Translations under genes and position numbers: made by a program
Source: DATBVX01 sp963724625
Lineage (GTDB): Bacteria; Pseudomonadota; Gammaproteobacteria; Steroidobacterales; Steroidobacteraceae
Direction of reading: 5' to 3'
NCBI GenBank assembly: GCA_963724625.1
Contig: CAVRVO010000017.1
Location: 1 to 64,000 of the forward strand
Length of the DNA stretch: 64,000 nucleotides
The notes under the pieces: generated by a model
What the model saw: only the letters and a program-made list of their open reading frames with translations
Databases searched by the model: none
What the model was told of the DNA's origin: nothing
Part shown: positions 25,608-33,193 of the stretch, in pieces
Layout: each line of letters starts with the position of its first letter
Position numbering within the stretch: the stretch's first letter is position 1

Positions 25608-26164
25608 TGCTCGGACGCGATGAGATCCTGAAGCTGATACCGCATGCCGGTCGCATGTGCCTGATCGAGCGCGTTTCAAGCTGGGATCCGCAGCAGATCC
25701 ACTGTGAAGCCGACAGCCACCGCGAGCCGGAGCACCCTTTGCGTCGGATGGGCGTGTTATCCGCGATACACGTCATCGAATACGGGGCCCAGGCTGCCGC
25801 GATCCATGCATCACTACTGGCACCCACGCCGGCGCTTGCCAACAGGGCGGGCGTATTGGTGTCGGTTCGCGAGTGCGAGCTGGGTGTGAAACGCCTCGAT
25901 GATCTGCCGCACGCGTTGCAGGTTCGCGCCAGTCGCGAAGCCGCAAGCGCTGACGCACTTACGTACTCGTTTGAAGTCTCGCACCAGGACTCAAGGCTCG
26001 GTCGCGGCCGCCTGATGATCAAGCTTGCTCCGGTGCAATCGGGCGGGCGCTTGACACGCCTGCGACCGCTCCCTAGTCTGCCGCTCCACTGTCAGGTGCA
26101 CGGGAAGCCGGTGCGTCGCGCGAGCGACAACCCCGGCGCTGCCCCCGCAACGGTGATCGAGTAG
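25607..26164 (+). CDS. Hotdog 3-hydroxyacyl-ACP dehydratase of the aryl polyene cluster; tail overlaps promoter and riboswitch
   Basis: From ATG 25607 (shares a base with the preceding TGA; GTG 25604 is an alternative). The body, ILKLIPHAGRMCLIERVSSW, HVIEYGAQAAAIHASLL, RAGVLVSVRECELGVKRLDD and GRGRLMIKLAP, is ApeP-like and complete by about residue 145. The frame then runs another 40 residues through the btuB promoter and into the cobalamin aptamer before TAG 26162-26164. That tail has no family resemblance. A TGA one frame over at 26052-26054 would give a normal end, so a base may be missing, or the tail is real and translation crosses the riboswitch DNA. Confidence 0.8.
   Translation: MLGRDEILKLIPHAGRMCLIERVSSWDPQQIHCEADSHREPEHPLRRMGVLSAIHVIEYGAQAAAIHASLLAPTPALANRAGVLVSVRECELGVKRLDDLPHALQVRASREAASADALTYSFEVSHQDSRLGRGRLMIKLAPVQSGGRLTRLRPLPSLPLHCQVHGKPVRRASDNPGAAPATVIE
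26051..26079 (+). promoter_or_regulatory. Sigma-70-like promoter for the cobalamin-riboswitch operon
   Basis: Perfect TTGACA at 26051-26056, a 17-bp spacer and TAGTCT at 26074-26079. A transcript would start near 26086, three bases before the first helix of the cobalamin riboswitch, which makes the assignment credible despite the weak -10 box. It lies within the 3' end of the upstream dehydratase frame. Confidence 0.62.
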
Positions 26165-26274
26165 ACGGCATCCTCATGCCACTGCGCCGCGAGGACTTCT
26201 CTCAACGCGTGGGAAGGCGATGCCGAAGGGCCGAACTGAAGGCCCACTCGTAAGCCCGGAGACCGGCCTGACAG
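26089..26274 (+). promoter_or_regulatory. Cobalamin (AdoCbl-type) riboswitch
   Basis: Closing helix P1 pairs CTGTCAGG (26089-26096) with CCTGACAG (26267-26274). Inside are the conserved segments GGGAAGCCGGTG (26102-26113), GCCCCCGCAACGGTGA (26140-26155), ATGCCACTG (26176-26184), GTGGGAAGGCGATG and the B12 box GTAAGCCCGGAGACCGGCCTG (26250-26270). The expression platform is 26275-26382; the ribosome site GGGGGAG at 26369-26375 precedes the GTG of btuB by 7 nt and is the probable target. High cobalamin should lower btuB expression. Confidence 0.95.
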
Positions 26275-26382
26275 CCGCAACCAGCTTCGCGGTGGGCGAT
26301 GGCACTGGGCTAACACCCCGACCTCCCCGCGACTGGCCTCCGTACTTCAACACCATGCGGGCGTGCATGGGGGAGTCAGTCC

Positions 26383-28176
26383 GTGTTCCTGCAGCGCATT
26401 TGTCTCGCGGCCGCAGTTGCCGCAACCAGCAACCTGGCCTTCGCGGCCGAATCAGTCGCGCCACTCGGCGAGACCATGGTCACGGCCACACGTACCGAAA
26501 CCGCGGTCAGCGATGTGCTGGCGCCCGTCATCCTGATCAGCCGTGACGACCTGGCGCGCTCCCTGGCGCCGGATATTTCCGCACTGCTGCAGTTTCACGC
26601 GGGCATCGATATCGCTCGCAACGGTGGGCCCGGTCAGACGACTTCAGTGTTCATCCGCGGCACCGACAGCAATCACGCGACCGTGCTGGTCGATGGCGTG
26701 CGCATCAATCCGGGAACGATCGGCGCGGCGCAGATCCAGAACGTTTCACCGGATGTCGTGGACCGCATCGAGATCGTCAAAGGGCCGCGCTCGACACTTT
26801 ACGGCACCGATGCGATCGGCGGCGTGATCAACATCATCACGCGCAAGTACCCGGCGAGCGGTTTCGATGCGAGCGTCGGCTACGGCCGCTACGACACTCG
26901 CGAAGCGTCCTTCAGCGGTGGGTTCAAGGGCGACCAGGGCGAAATCGGCATCACCGGCGTATGGCTGGACACCGCAGGATTCCCGGCTCAATCGCTCAGC
27001 AGCGTCGACAACGGCTTCGAGAATCAGAGCTTTTCGGTGCGGGGTCGCACGTCGCTTGGATCTGCCGAGCTCGGCGCGCGGGTCTGGTACTCGGAAGGGA
27101 CAACGGAGTACCTGGATTTCTCCCTGATTCCGGTGAGCCAGGACTTCAGGACCGCGAGCGCAGCCGCGGACGTTGCCTTCGGGACCGACGCGTGGAAATC
27201 ACGTGTGTCCTTGAGCCGCATCGAAGACGACATCGAGCAGAACCAATCGCCCGATCTCGCGCGCACGCGCCGCAACGCTCTGGACTGGCAGAACGATTTG
27301 CGCATCAGCACCAATCAACTGCTGACTGCCGGGGTGCTCCTGAGCCGCGAGAATACCGATTCGCTGGTTTTCGGTACCGGCTTCGACGAGGACACCTCGG
27401 TCAACATGGGTTACGTGCAGGACCGCATCGATCTCGGTCGGCATCACGCCCTGCTGGCGCTCGCTTACACCGATCACGAGACTTTCGGCGGCGAGACCAC
27501 CTGGAACGCGGAATACGGGCTCGACATCGGTACCGCAACCCGATTGATCCTGCTGGCCGGAACGGCGTTCCGCGCGCCCGACAGCACCGATCGCTTCGGC
27601 TTCGGCGGCAACCCTGACCTCGATCCGGAAAGTTCGCGCAATCTCGAGGTCGGCGTCCGCCAGCAGCTCGGCGCGAATCAGCTCATTACCTTGAATGCGT
27701 TTCGCAATGACATCGACGACCTCATCGAGTTCGTGGTCACCGATCCGACCACCTTCGAGGGGCAGAACCAGAACATCGATCGGGCGCGCATCGAAGGCCT
27801 CGAGCTCGCCTACCAGATTCGCGCGGCCGATTGGAGTCTCAGGGCGGAAGCCATCGCACAGAATCCGCGCGACCTGACGAATCACGAACAGCTTCTGCGC
27901 CGTGCCAGGTACAGCGGCACAGTGTCGGTCGTGAAAGCGTTCGGCGTACACGAGTTCGGTCTCGACGTGCTGATGACCGGTGCACGCGATGACTTTGGCG
28001 GCGTGCGACTCGCACCCTACACGCTGCTCAATTTATACGGCCGCCTCGCGCTGACCCCCGCCTGGTCGGTGCAGGTGCGGCTCGAAAACGCGCTCGATGA
28101 GCAGTACGAGCTCGCCAGCACCTACAATACGGCTGGCCGGAGCCTGTTCGTCGCGACGCGCTACGAGTTCCGGTGA
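26383..28176 (+). CDS. btuB: TonB-dependent vitamin B12 receptor
   Basis: 597 residues from GTG 26383 (GGGGGAG 7 nt upstream). Signal peptide 1-22 (ending LAFAAE), TonB box ETMVTATRTE, plug domain with ILISRDDLARSLAPDISALL, SVFIRGTDSNHATVLVDGVR and IEIVKGPRSTLYGTDAIGGV, then a 22-strand barrel ending in TRYEFR (terminal aromatic-x). It imports cobalamin across the outer membrane using TonB, a copy of which lies at 44895. The cobalamin riboswitch directly upstream confirms the substrate. Confidence 0.95.
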   Translation: MFLQRICLAAAVAATSNLAFAAESVAPLGETMVTATRTETAVSDVLAPVILISRDDLARSLAPDISALLQFHAGIDIARNGGPGQTTSVFIRGTDSNHATVLVDGVRINPGTIGAAQIQNVSPDVVDRIEIVKGPRSTLYGTDAIGGVINIITRKYPASGFDASVGYGRYDTREASFSGGFKGDQGEIGITGVWLDTAGFPAQSLSSVDNGFENQSFSVRGRTSLGSAELGARVWYSEGTTEYLDFSLIPVSQDFRTASAAADVAFGTDAWKSRVSLSRIEDDIEQNQSPDLARTRRNALDWQNDLRISTNQLLTAGVLLSRENTDSLVFGTGFDEDTSVNMGYVQDRIDLGRHHALLALAYTDHETFGGETTWNAEYGLDIGTATRLILLAGTAFRAPDSTDRFGFGGNPDLDPESSRNLEVGVRQQLGANQLITLNAFRNDIDDLIEFVVTDPTTFEGQNQNIDRARIEGLELAYQIRAADWSLRAEAIAQNPRDLTNHEQLLRRARYSGTVSVVKAFGVHEFGLDVLMTGARDDFGGVRLAPYTLLNLYGRLALTPAWSVQVRLENALDEQYELASTYNTAGRSLFVATRYEFR

Positions 28177-28191
28177 GGCACAATCCGACGC

Positions 28192-28773
28192 ATGGGCCAT
28201 CGACTCAGCAAGATCTACACACGCACGGGGGATGACGGCACGACCGGGCTGGGCGATGGCACGCGTACCGTCAAGGATTCGCTGCGCGTCGAGGCGTACG
28301 GCGCCGTCGACGAGGTCAACAGCGCGCTCGGAGTGGTGCTCGCCATCAGGCGCATACCGAAGCGGGTGCAGAACTGCCTGACGGAGGTACAGCACGACCT
28401 GTTCGACCTCGGTGGCGAGCTCTGCATACCCGGCCATCGCGCGGTGACGGACGCGCAAGTCGAGCGCCTGGAACGGGATCTCGATGCGCTGAATGAAAAG
28501 CTGCCGCGCCTGAAGGAGTTCATTCTCCCCGGCGGCGGTCCCGCGGCCGCCGCCTGCCACCTGGCACGCGCCATCTGCCGCCGCGCCGAGCGACGCTGCT
28601 GGACGCTCGCGCGCACCGAAGCAGTCGCGCCCGAGGTCATGCGCTACCTCAATCGACTCTCCGATTTACTGTTCGTCATGGCGCGCGTGCTGGCGCGCTA
28701 CGAACGTGGATCCGAGGTTCTCTGGAACAGGAACCGCGCTGGCACACCTGCATCGCGAACCAGGCGCAAATAG
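28192..28773 (+). CDS. Cob(I)alamin adenosyltransferase, PduO/MMAB type
   Basis: 193 residues. Transfers the adenosyl group of ATP to cob(I)alamin. N-terminal ATP loop SKIYTRTGDDGTTGLGDG, then RVEAYGAVDEVNSALG, QHDLFDLGGELCIPG, KLPRLKEFILPGGG and ARAICRRAERRCW, ending LNRLSDLLFVMARV, all diagnostic of the trimeric PduO-type family. It starts 16 bp after btuB and should share the riboswitch. The last 20 residues are basic and poorly conserved. Confidence 0.93.
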   Translation: MGHRLSKIYTRTGDDGTTGLGDGTRTVKDSLRVEAYGAVDEVNSALGVVLAIRRIPKRVQNCLTEVQHDLFDLGGELCIPGHRAVTDAQVERLERDLDALNEKLPRLKEFILPGGGPAAAACHLARAICRRAERRCWTLARTEAVAPEVMRYLNRLSDLLFVMARVLARYERGSEVLWNRNRAGTPASRTRRK

Positions 28774-28786
28774 ACCGGCGCTAGCT

Positions 28787-29302
28787 TCACGGTATCGACA
28801 GGCCGAGGCGTGCGAGCGCGCGCAATACCAGCGGTGCGAGCGCCAGGCCGCAAATGAGCAACAGCACCGCCACGGCCATGCAGATGCTCGCGATCCGGTT
28901 CGCCTCCTGGCCCTTCAGAACCCGACGCACCTGTAGCTGACGTGAACCCGGCGGCGGATAGACCTGGCTGCGGCGGATGCGCAAGGCGAAATGGCCGATC
29001 CAGATCGCGACTCCAATGACGGAGGCGCTCAGGATCCAGGCGAGCGTGCGGAACAGTTCCGCCGCGCGGCGCACATCGTCGCCAGTCGGAACGCGCGAGT
29101 TGTCGGTGAGCGTGCGAATCTGCACCACGAGCCACACCAGCATCGAGAACGCCGCGAGTACGCCGAGGACGATGACCAGCATGAGCAGCCGACGCGCAAT
29201 CGGCATCGGATGGGGTCGCCGCCGCTCCGGTGCACCCGCCAGTGGCTGCGTGTCGAGGTACGACGCACTGCCCTGCTGAGGATTGGAACGGATATCACTC
29301 AT
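28787..29302 (-). CDS. Membrane protein of unknown function with three hydrophobic segments
   Basis: 171 residues from ATG 29302, which overlaps the btuF stop (ATGA). After a hydrophilic N-terminus of about 37 residues come hydrophobic segments at about 40-62, 92-110 and 140-160, with VVQIRTLTDNSRVPTGDDVR between the first two. I do not recognise a family. Last gene of ampD-ampE-btuF-this gene, so a role in the cell envelope is possible but unproven. Confidence 0.7.
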   Translation of the reverse strand: MSDIRSNPQQGSASYLDTQPLAGAPERRRPHPMPIARRLLMLVIVLGVLAAFSMLVWLVVQIRTLTDNSRVPTGDDVRRAAELFRTLAWILSASVIGVAIWIGHFALRIRRSQVYPPPGSRQLQVRRVLKGQEANRIASICMAVAVLLLICGLALAPLVLRALARLGLSIP

Positions 29303-30168
29303 GGTTTTTGGGGCTGAACATTGACGAGGTGCCCGCGCGCGTCGGCCAGCAGACGGCATATTTCTTCCGTGCCGTCGACCACACGGGTCGTCGACCGGGC
29401 CACACGGTCGGCGCTGACGAAGTACAGATTTCCGTAGCGCACCGCCGCGAGCTGCGGCCAGCGGCGCCAGTACGCCAGAGGATCATCGGCAGTAGCGCTG
29501 TCATTGCCGGCAATGATGACCTCGGGATTGCGCTCGAGTACCGCTTCGACACTCACAGGCGGTGACAGCTGCTTCAGGTCCGCGAATATGTTGCGCCCGC
29601 CGCACACCGCCAGGATGTCGCTGATGAGATGCCCGCCGCTGATGGTAAAAAGTGGTGCCACCGAGATCTGGAAAAATACCGAGACCGGTGCATCTTGGGC
29701 GTGCTTGCGTCGCAGTTCGGCAATCTGTGCCGTGAAATGGACCGCCGCCTCCTCAGCCTGCGCCTCTGTGCCAGCCAGCACACCAATGCGCCGGATCGCC
29801 TCGGCGATGTCCTCGAGCCTCGCAGTGGTGATGCGCTCGACCCGCAAGCCGAGGCTGCGCAATTTTTCGATCACGGGTTCAGGAGTGCCGGTGTCCCAGA
29901 CCAGCACCAGGTCCGGGTGCAGCGCCAGCACACTCTCGTAGTCGACCTGAAACGCATCGCCGATGCGTGGGAGGGCGCGGGCCGCCTCCGGATAGTCGCT
30001 GTAAGCGTCCGCCCCCACGATTCGATTACCTGCTCCGGCCGTGTACACGAGCTCGGTGAGGTGAGGGGCAACGCTCACGATGCGCTGAGCGGGAGGCGCG
30101 CTGACCGCAGGTAGCGCAACGAGCCACGACAGCAGCAGCACGCTGCTGGCGAAAAGCAAACGATTCAT
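29299..30168 (-). CDS. btuF: Periplasmic cobalamin-binding protein BtuF
   Basis: 289 residues from ATG 30168 (tgATG overlap with ampE). Signal peptide 1-24 (ending PAVSA). Class III solute-binding fold: RIVSVAPHLTELVYTAGAGN, IVGADAYSDYPEAARALPRIGD, LALHPDLVLVWDTGTPEPV, FFQISVAPLFTISGGHLISD and a long linker helix. These match BtuF. The partner BtuC permease is not in the window; a lone BtuD-like ATPase is at 8183. No riboswitch precedes this operon. Confidence 0.88.
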   Translation of the reverse strand: MNRLLFASSVLLLSWLVALPAVSAPPAQRIVSVAPHLTELVYTAGAGNRIVGADAYSDYPEAARALPRIGDAFQVDYESVLALHPDLVLVWDTGTPEPVIEKLRSLGLRVERITTARLEDIAEAIRRIGVLAGTEAQAEEAAVHFTAQIAELRRKHAQDAPVSVFFQISVAPLFTISGGHLISDILAVCGGRNIFADLKQLSPPVSVEAVLERNPEVIIAGNDSATADDPLAYWRRWPQLAAVRYGNLYFVSADRVARSTTRVVDGTEEICRLLADARGHLVNVQPQKP

Positions 30169-31076
30169 CAGCGCACCCAGCCGATCAGGACCAGCGTGGC
30201 GACGAACACCAGCCAGAGCAGCAAGGCCCGGTTCACCAGGCGCATGCATGCCCTGACATCCGCGGCATCGGGAAGCGCCTGCAACTCCTCGAGCGGCTCA
30301 TCGTCGACCGCCGCACGCCCTACCCCGCCGAGCAGCTCGTCATTGACGTCGAAGAACTGCTGGCCCTCGCGCTGCATGAGATCCCGCCATGCGCTCATGG
30401 CACGCCCGAAGCCTCCGACGAGCGCATAGCCCAGCGCCAGCAGCCGCGCCGGTCCCCAGGCGAGAATGCCGTGAATCACCTGCAGCGCGTACACGAACTC
30501 GGGTAGTTCGTTCGAAGTCTCGGCTCGACCGCGATACTCAAACACGCCCCGCCGCCGCATGAGATCACTGACGCGAAACAGCCAGGCACCGGCGGGGCCC
30601 AGCGCCATGAACCAGAAGAGAACTCCGAACGCACGGTTGTTCGCCTGCACGAAAATCGCCTCCTCGAGTGTGCTCGAGGTATCCGCCGTGCGTTGCGCAG
30701 CATCATGCTCTGTGATCTCACGGGCGACGCGAGCCGCGGCATCCCGGTCGCCACGTTCCATTGCCTGCAGGTATTCATCGACCTCGGTCTTCAGGTCGCG
30801 CGGTCCCAGCGAAAAGACCAGCACAAAGGCGCCAAAGCAGACGAACAGGATTCCGGTCGGCACCTCGCGAAACGCCCACGCCACGAAGGCGACCGGCAAC
30901 ACCGGCAGTAAGACCAGCAGTGCAGTGAGCAGCAAGGCTGAGGCGCCTTGCAGGTCCTGGAAGCGCGTCAGCGCCCAGTCGAGGTAGCCGTCGAACCAGC
31001 GCGGCTCGCGCAGGTCCAGCAAGCGCGTCGCGGAGCGTTCGAGCAGCAACCCCAGTAGCAGGGCGAGGAGAGTCAC
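30168..31076 (-). CDS. ampE: AmpE-like inner-membrane protein
   Basis: 302 residues. Membrane segments at the N-terminus (1-15), about 45-68, 72-92, 150-170 and the C-terminus (282-300). The region LPEFVYALQVIHGILAWGPARLLALGYALVGGFGRAMSAW resembles the CobD/CbiB-related AmpE family, thought to sense cell-wall recycling together with AmpD. Immediately downstream of ampD, as in other Gammaproteobacteria. The family's likeness to cobalamin enzyme CobD is structural only; I do not propose a cobalamin role. Confidence 0.85.
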   Translation of the reverse strand: MTLLALLLGLLLERSATRLLDLREPRWFDGYLDWALTRFQDLQGASALLLTALLVLLPVLPVAFVAWAFREVPTGILFVCFGAFVLVFSLGPRDLKTEVDEYLQAMERGDRDAAARVAREITEHDAAQRTADTSSTLEEAIFVQANNRAFGVLFWFMALGPAGAWLFRVSDLMRRRGVFEYRGRAETSNELPEFVYALQVIHGILAWGPARLLALGYALVGGFGRAMSAWRDLMQREGQQFFDVNDELLGGVGRAAVDDEPLEELQALPDAADVRACMRLVNRALLLWLVFVATLVLIGWVR

Positions 31077-31086
31077 GTATTAACCC

Positions 31087-31701
31087 TCAGTAGCCCGGGC
31101 TCGAGCTTTGCTCGAGCGCGATCAGGGTTTTCAGGCGCGGCCAGTCGAAGCTCGGTCCCGGATCGGTCTTGCGTCCGGGCGCAATGTCGCTGTGCGCGGC
31201 GAGCCTTGTTGACCGCAGGCGCGGATACGTCTCGCACAGGACCCGCACCACGCGAGCGAGCGCCACGTACTGAGCATCCTCGTACGCAGTCGAATCAGTG
31301 CCTTCGAGCTCGATGCCGATGGAGAAATCGTTGCAGGCAGTGCGGCCTTCATAGCTCGAAGGACCGGCGTGCCAGGCGCGTTCCTGGAACGGGACGTATT
31401 GCGTGACGCGCCCGTGCCGGTCGATGAGCAGATGGGCAGATACCTGCCGATCCGCGATCGTCGCGAAATACGGATGCGCATCGGGCGGGAGCGTATTGGT
31501 GAACAGCCGGTCGATCCACGGCCCGCCGAATTCTCCGGGCGGAAGACTGATGCCGTGAATGACGATGAGGTCGACTTGCGCACCCGGCGGCCGGGCATCG
31601 CGGTTGGGTGATTCGACGCGGCGCGCGCTGTGCAACCAGCCGGTCGCGACATCGATCGGAGACTCGGCCGGATCGCTCTTGTCTGGCTTGCGTCTGATCA
31701 T
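31087..31701 (-). CDS. ampD: 1,6-anhydro-N-acetylmuramyl-L-alanine amidase AmpD
   Basis: 204 residues, cytoplasmic amidase_2 fold that recycles cell-wall muropeptides. Zinc ligands are His in LIVIHGISLPPGEFGG, His in AAHSDIAPGRKTDPG and the Asp of KTDPG; AWHAGPSSYEGRTACND and FSIGIELEG are signature segments. Loss of AmpD induces chromosomal beta-lactamase in organisms with AmpR/AmpC; neither is in this window. ATG 31701 sits at one arm of an inverted repeat shared with the bioA upstream region. Confidence 0.95.
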   Translation of the reverse strand: MIRRKPDKSDPAESPIDVATGWLHSARRVESPNRDARPPGAQVDLIVIHGISLPPGEFGGPWIDRLFTNTLPPDAHPYFATIADRQVSAHLLIDRHGRVTQYVPFQERAWHAGPSSYEGRTACNDFSIGIELEGTDSTAYEDAQYVALARVVRVLCETYPRLRSTRLAAHSDIAPGRKTDPGPSFDWPRLKTLIALEQSSSPGY

Positions 31702-31742
31702 CCGCTCCCGCCGTGTGGAGCCCGCACGATTGGGAGCGGATC
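31701..31742. promoter_or_regulatory. Perfect 10-bp inverted repeat between divergent ampD and bioA
   Basis: ATCCGCTCCC (31701-31710) and GGGAGCGGAT (31733-31742) are exact complements 22 nt apart. The gap between the divergent start codons of ampD and bioA is 127 bp and contains no other obvious motif. Could be an operator or a hairpin in the ampD leader. Confidence 0.4.
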
Positions 31743-31828
31743 ATGCCAGAAACCGGGCCAGCCCATCGGCTCAGGTGGCATAGTCGGACAGGCTCCTACA
31801 GAATGCTGGCCTCCGCTGCTGGCCCGCC

Positions 31829-33193
31829 ATGAACGATCTGCCCGTCGACAATTCCTCACTCGCGCGCCGCGATCTTGCGGTCGTCTGGCACCCGTGCAGC
31901 CAGATGCGTGACTACGAGTCGCTGCCGATGATTCCGATCCGACGCGGCCAAGGAGTCTGGCTCGAGGATTACGCGGGGCGACGCTACATCGATGCGATCA
32001 GCTCCTGGTGGGTGAACCTCTTCGGACATGCACATCCATTCATCAACGCGCGCATCGCCGCGCAGCTCGAACAGCTCGAACACACCCTGCTCGCCGGTTT
32101 CACACATGCGCCGGCCGTGGAACTGGCGGAGCGGCTGACGCGGCTCGCGCCCGACGGGCTCACGCGCTGTTTCTACGCCGACAACGGTTCGGCCGCAGTG
32201 GAAGTTGCCATCAAGATGAGCTTTCACTATTGGCGCAACCTCGGCCGCAGCACCAAGCGCCGTTTCATCACTCTGAGCAACAGCTATCACGGCGAGACTC
32301 TCGGCGCGCTGGCGGTCGGCAACGTCGAGCTCTACAAGAGCATCTACCAGCCGCTCCTCATGGATGTGATCACGGTGCCTTCGCCCGATTGTTTCGAGCG
32401 CGAGGCGGGGGAAAGCTGGGAGGCTCATTCACGCCGCAAGTTCGCCGCGCTGGAAGAGGCGCTGTCGCGACACGCTGATGAAGTCGCGGCGGTCATCGTC
32501 GAGCCGCTGGTGCAATGCGCTGGCAACATGCGCATGTATCATCCCGTGTATCTGCAATTGCTGCGCGAGGCGTGCGATCGGCATGAAGTGCTGCTGATCG
32601 CAGACGAGATCGCGGTCGGTTTCGGCCGCACCGGCACCATGTTCGCCTGCGAGCAGGCGCGCATCCGGCCCGATCTCATGTGCCTCTCCAAGGGTCTGAC
32701 CGGCGGCTACCTGCCGCTCTCGGCGGTGCTCGCCACCGAACCCATCTACCAGGCGTTTTACGATGAGTACACGCGGCTCACAGCATTCCTGCATTCGCAC
32801 AGCTACACCGGCAATCCCCTGGCATGCGCCGCGGCGCTGGCAAGTCTGGAGCTGTTTGCGCATGACGATGTGATCCGGATGAACCACCACCGCTCGCAAC
32901 TCATGGGCGGGCTCGCCCGCGACCTTACCGATCATCCGCATGTTGCGGAGGTGCGCCAGCACGGCATGATCGTCGCCATCGAGCTGACGCGTGACAAGGC
33001 TCGTCGTGAGCCTTACGACTGGCGCGAACGGCGTGGTCTCACCGTTTATCGACACAGCCTCGAGCGGGGTGTGTTACTGCGCCCACTCGGCAACGTTGTC
33101 TACTTCATGCCGCCGTACGTGATCGACGATGAGGAGATCCGACTCATGGTCGAAGTTGCCCGCGAGGGCATCGGGCTCGCGACGTGCGCGTGA
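31829..33193 (+). CDS. bioA: Adenosylmethionine-8-amino-7-oxononanoate aminotransferase
   Basis: 454 residues. Converts KAPA to DAPA in biotin synthesis with SAM as amino donor. Fold type I PLP enzyme: VWHPCSQMRDYESLPMIPI (BioA-specific start), RYIDAISSWWVNLFGHAHP, CFYADNGSAAVEVAIKMSFHYW, LSNSYHGETLGALAVG, IADEIAVGFGRTGTMFACE and the PLP lysine in CLSKGLTGGYLPLS. Other bio genes are not in the window. It overlaps rsmE by 10 bp. Confidence 0.95.
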   Translation: MNDLPVDNSSLARRDLAVVWHPCSQMRDYESLPMIPIRRGQGVWLEDYAGRRYIDAISSWWVNLFGHAHPFINARIAAQLEQLEHTLLAGFTHAPAVELAERLTRLAPDGLTRCFYADNGSAAVEVAIKMSFHYWRNLGRSTKRRFITLSNSYHGETLGALAVGNVELYKSIYQPLLMDVITVPSPDCFEREAGESWEAHSRRKFAALEEALSRHADEVAAVIVEPLVQCAGNMRMYHPVYLQLLREACDRHEVLLIADEIAVGFGRTGTMFACEQARIRPDLMCLSKGLTGGYLPLSAVLATEPIYQAFYDEYTRLTAFLHSHSYTGNPLACAAALASLELFAHDDVIRMNHHRSQLMGGLARDLTDHPHVAEVRQHGMIVAIELTRDKARREPYDWRERRGLTVYRHSLERGVLLRPLGNVVYFMPPYVIDDEEIRLMVEVAREGIGLATCA

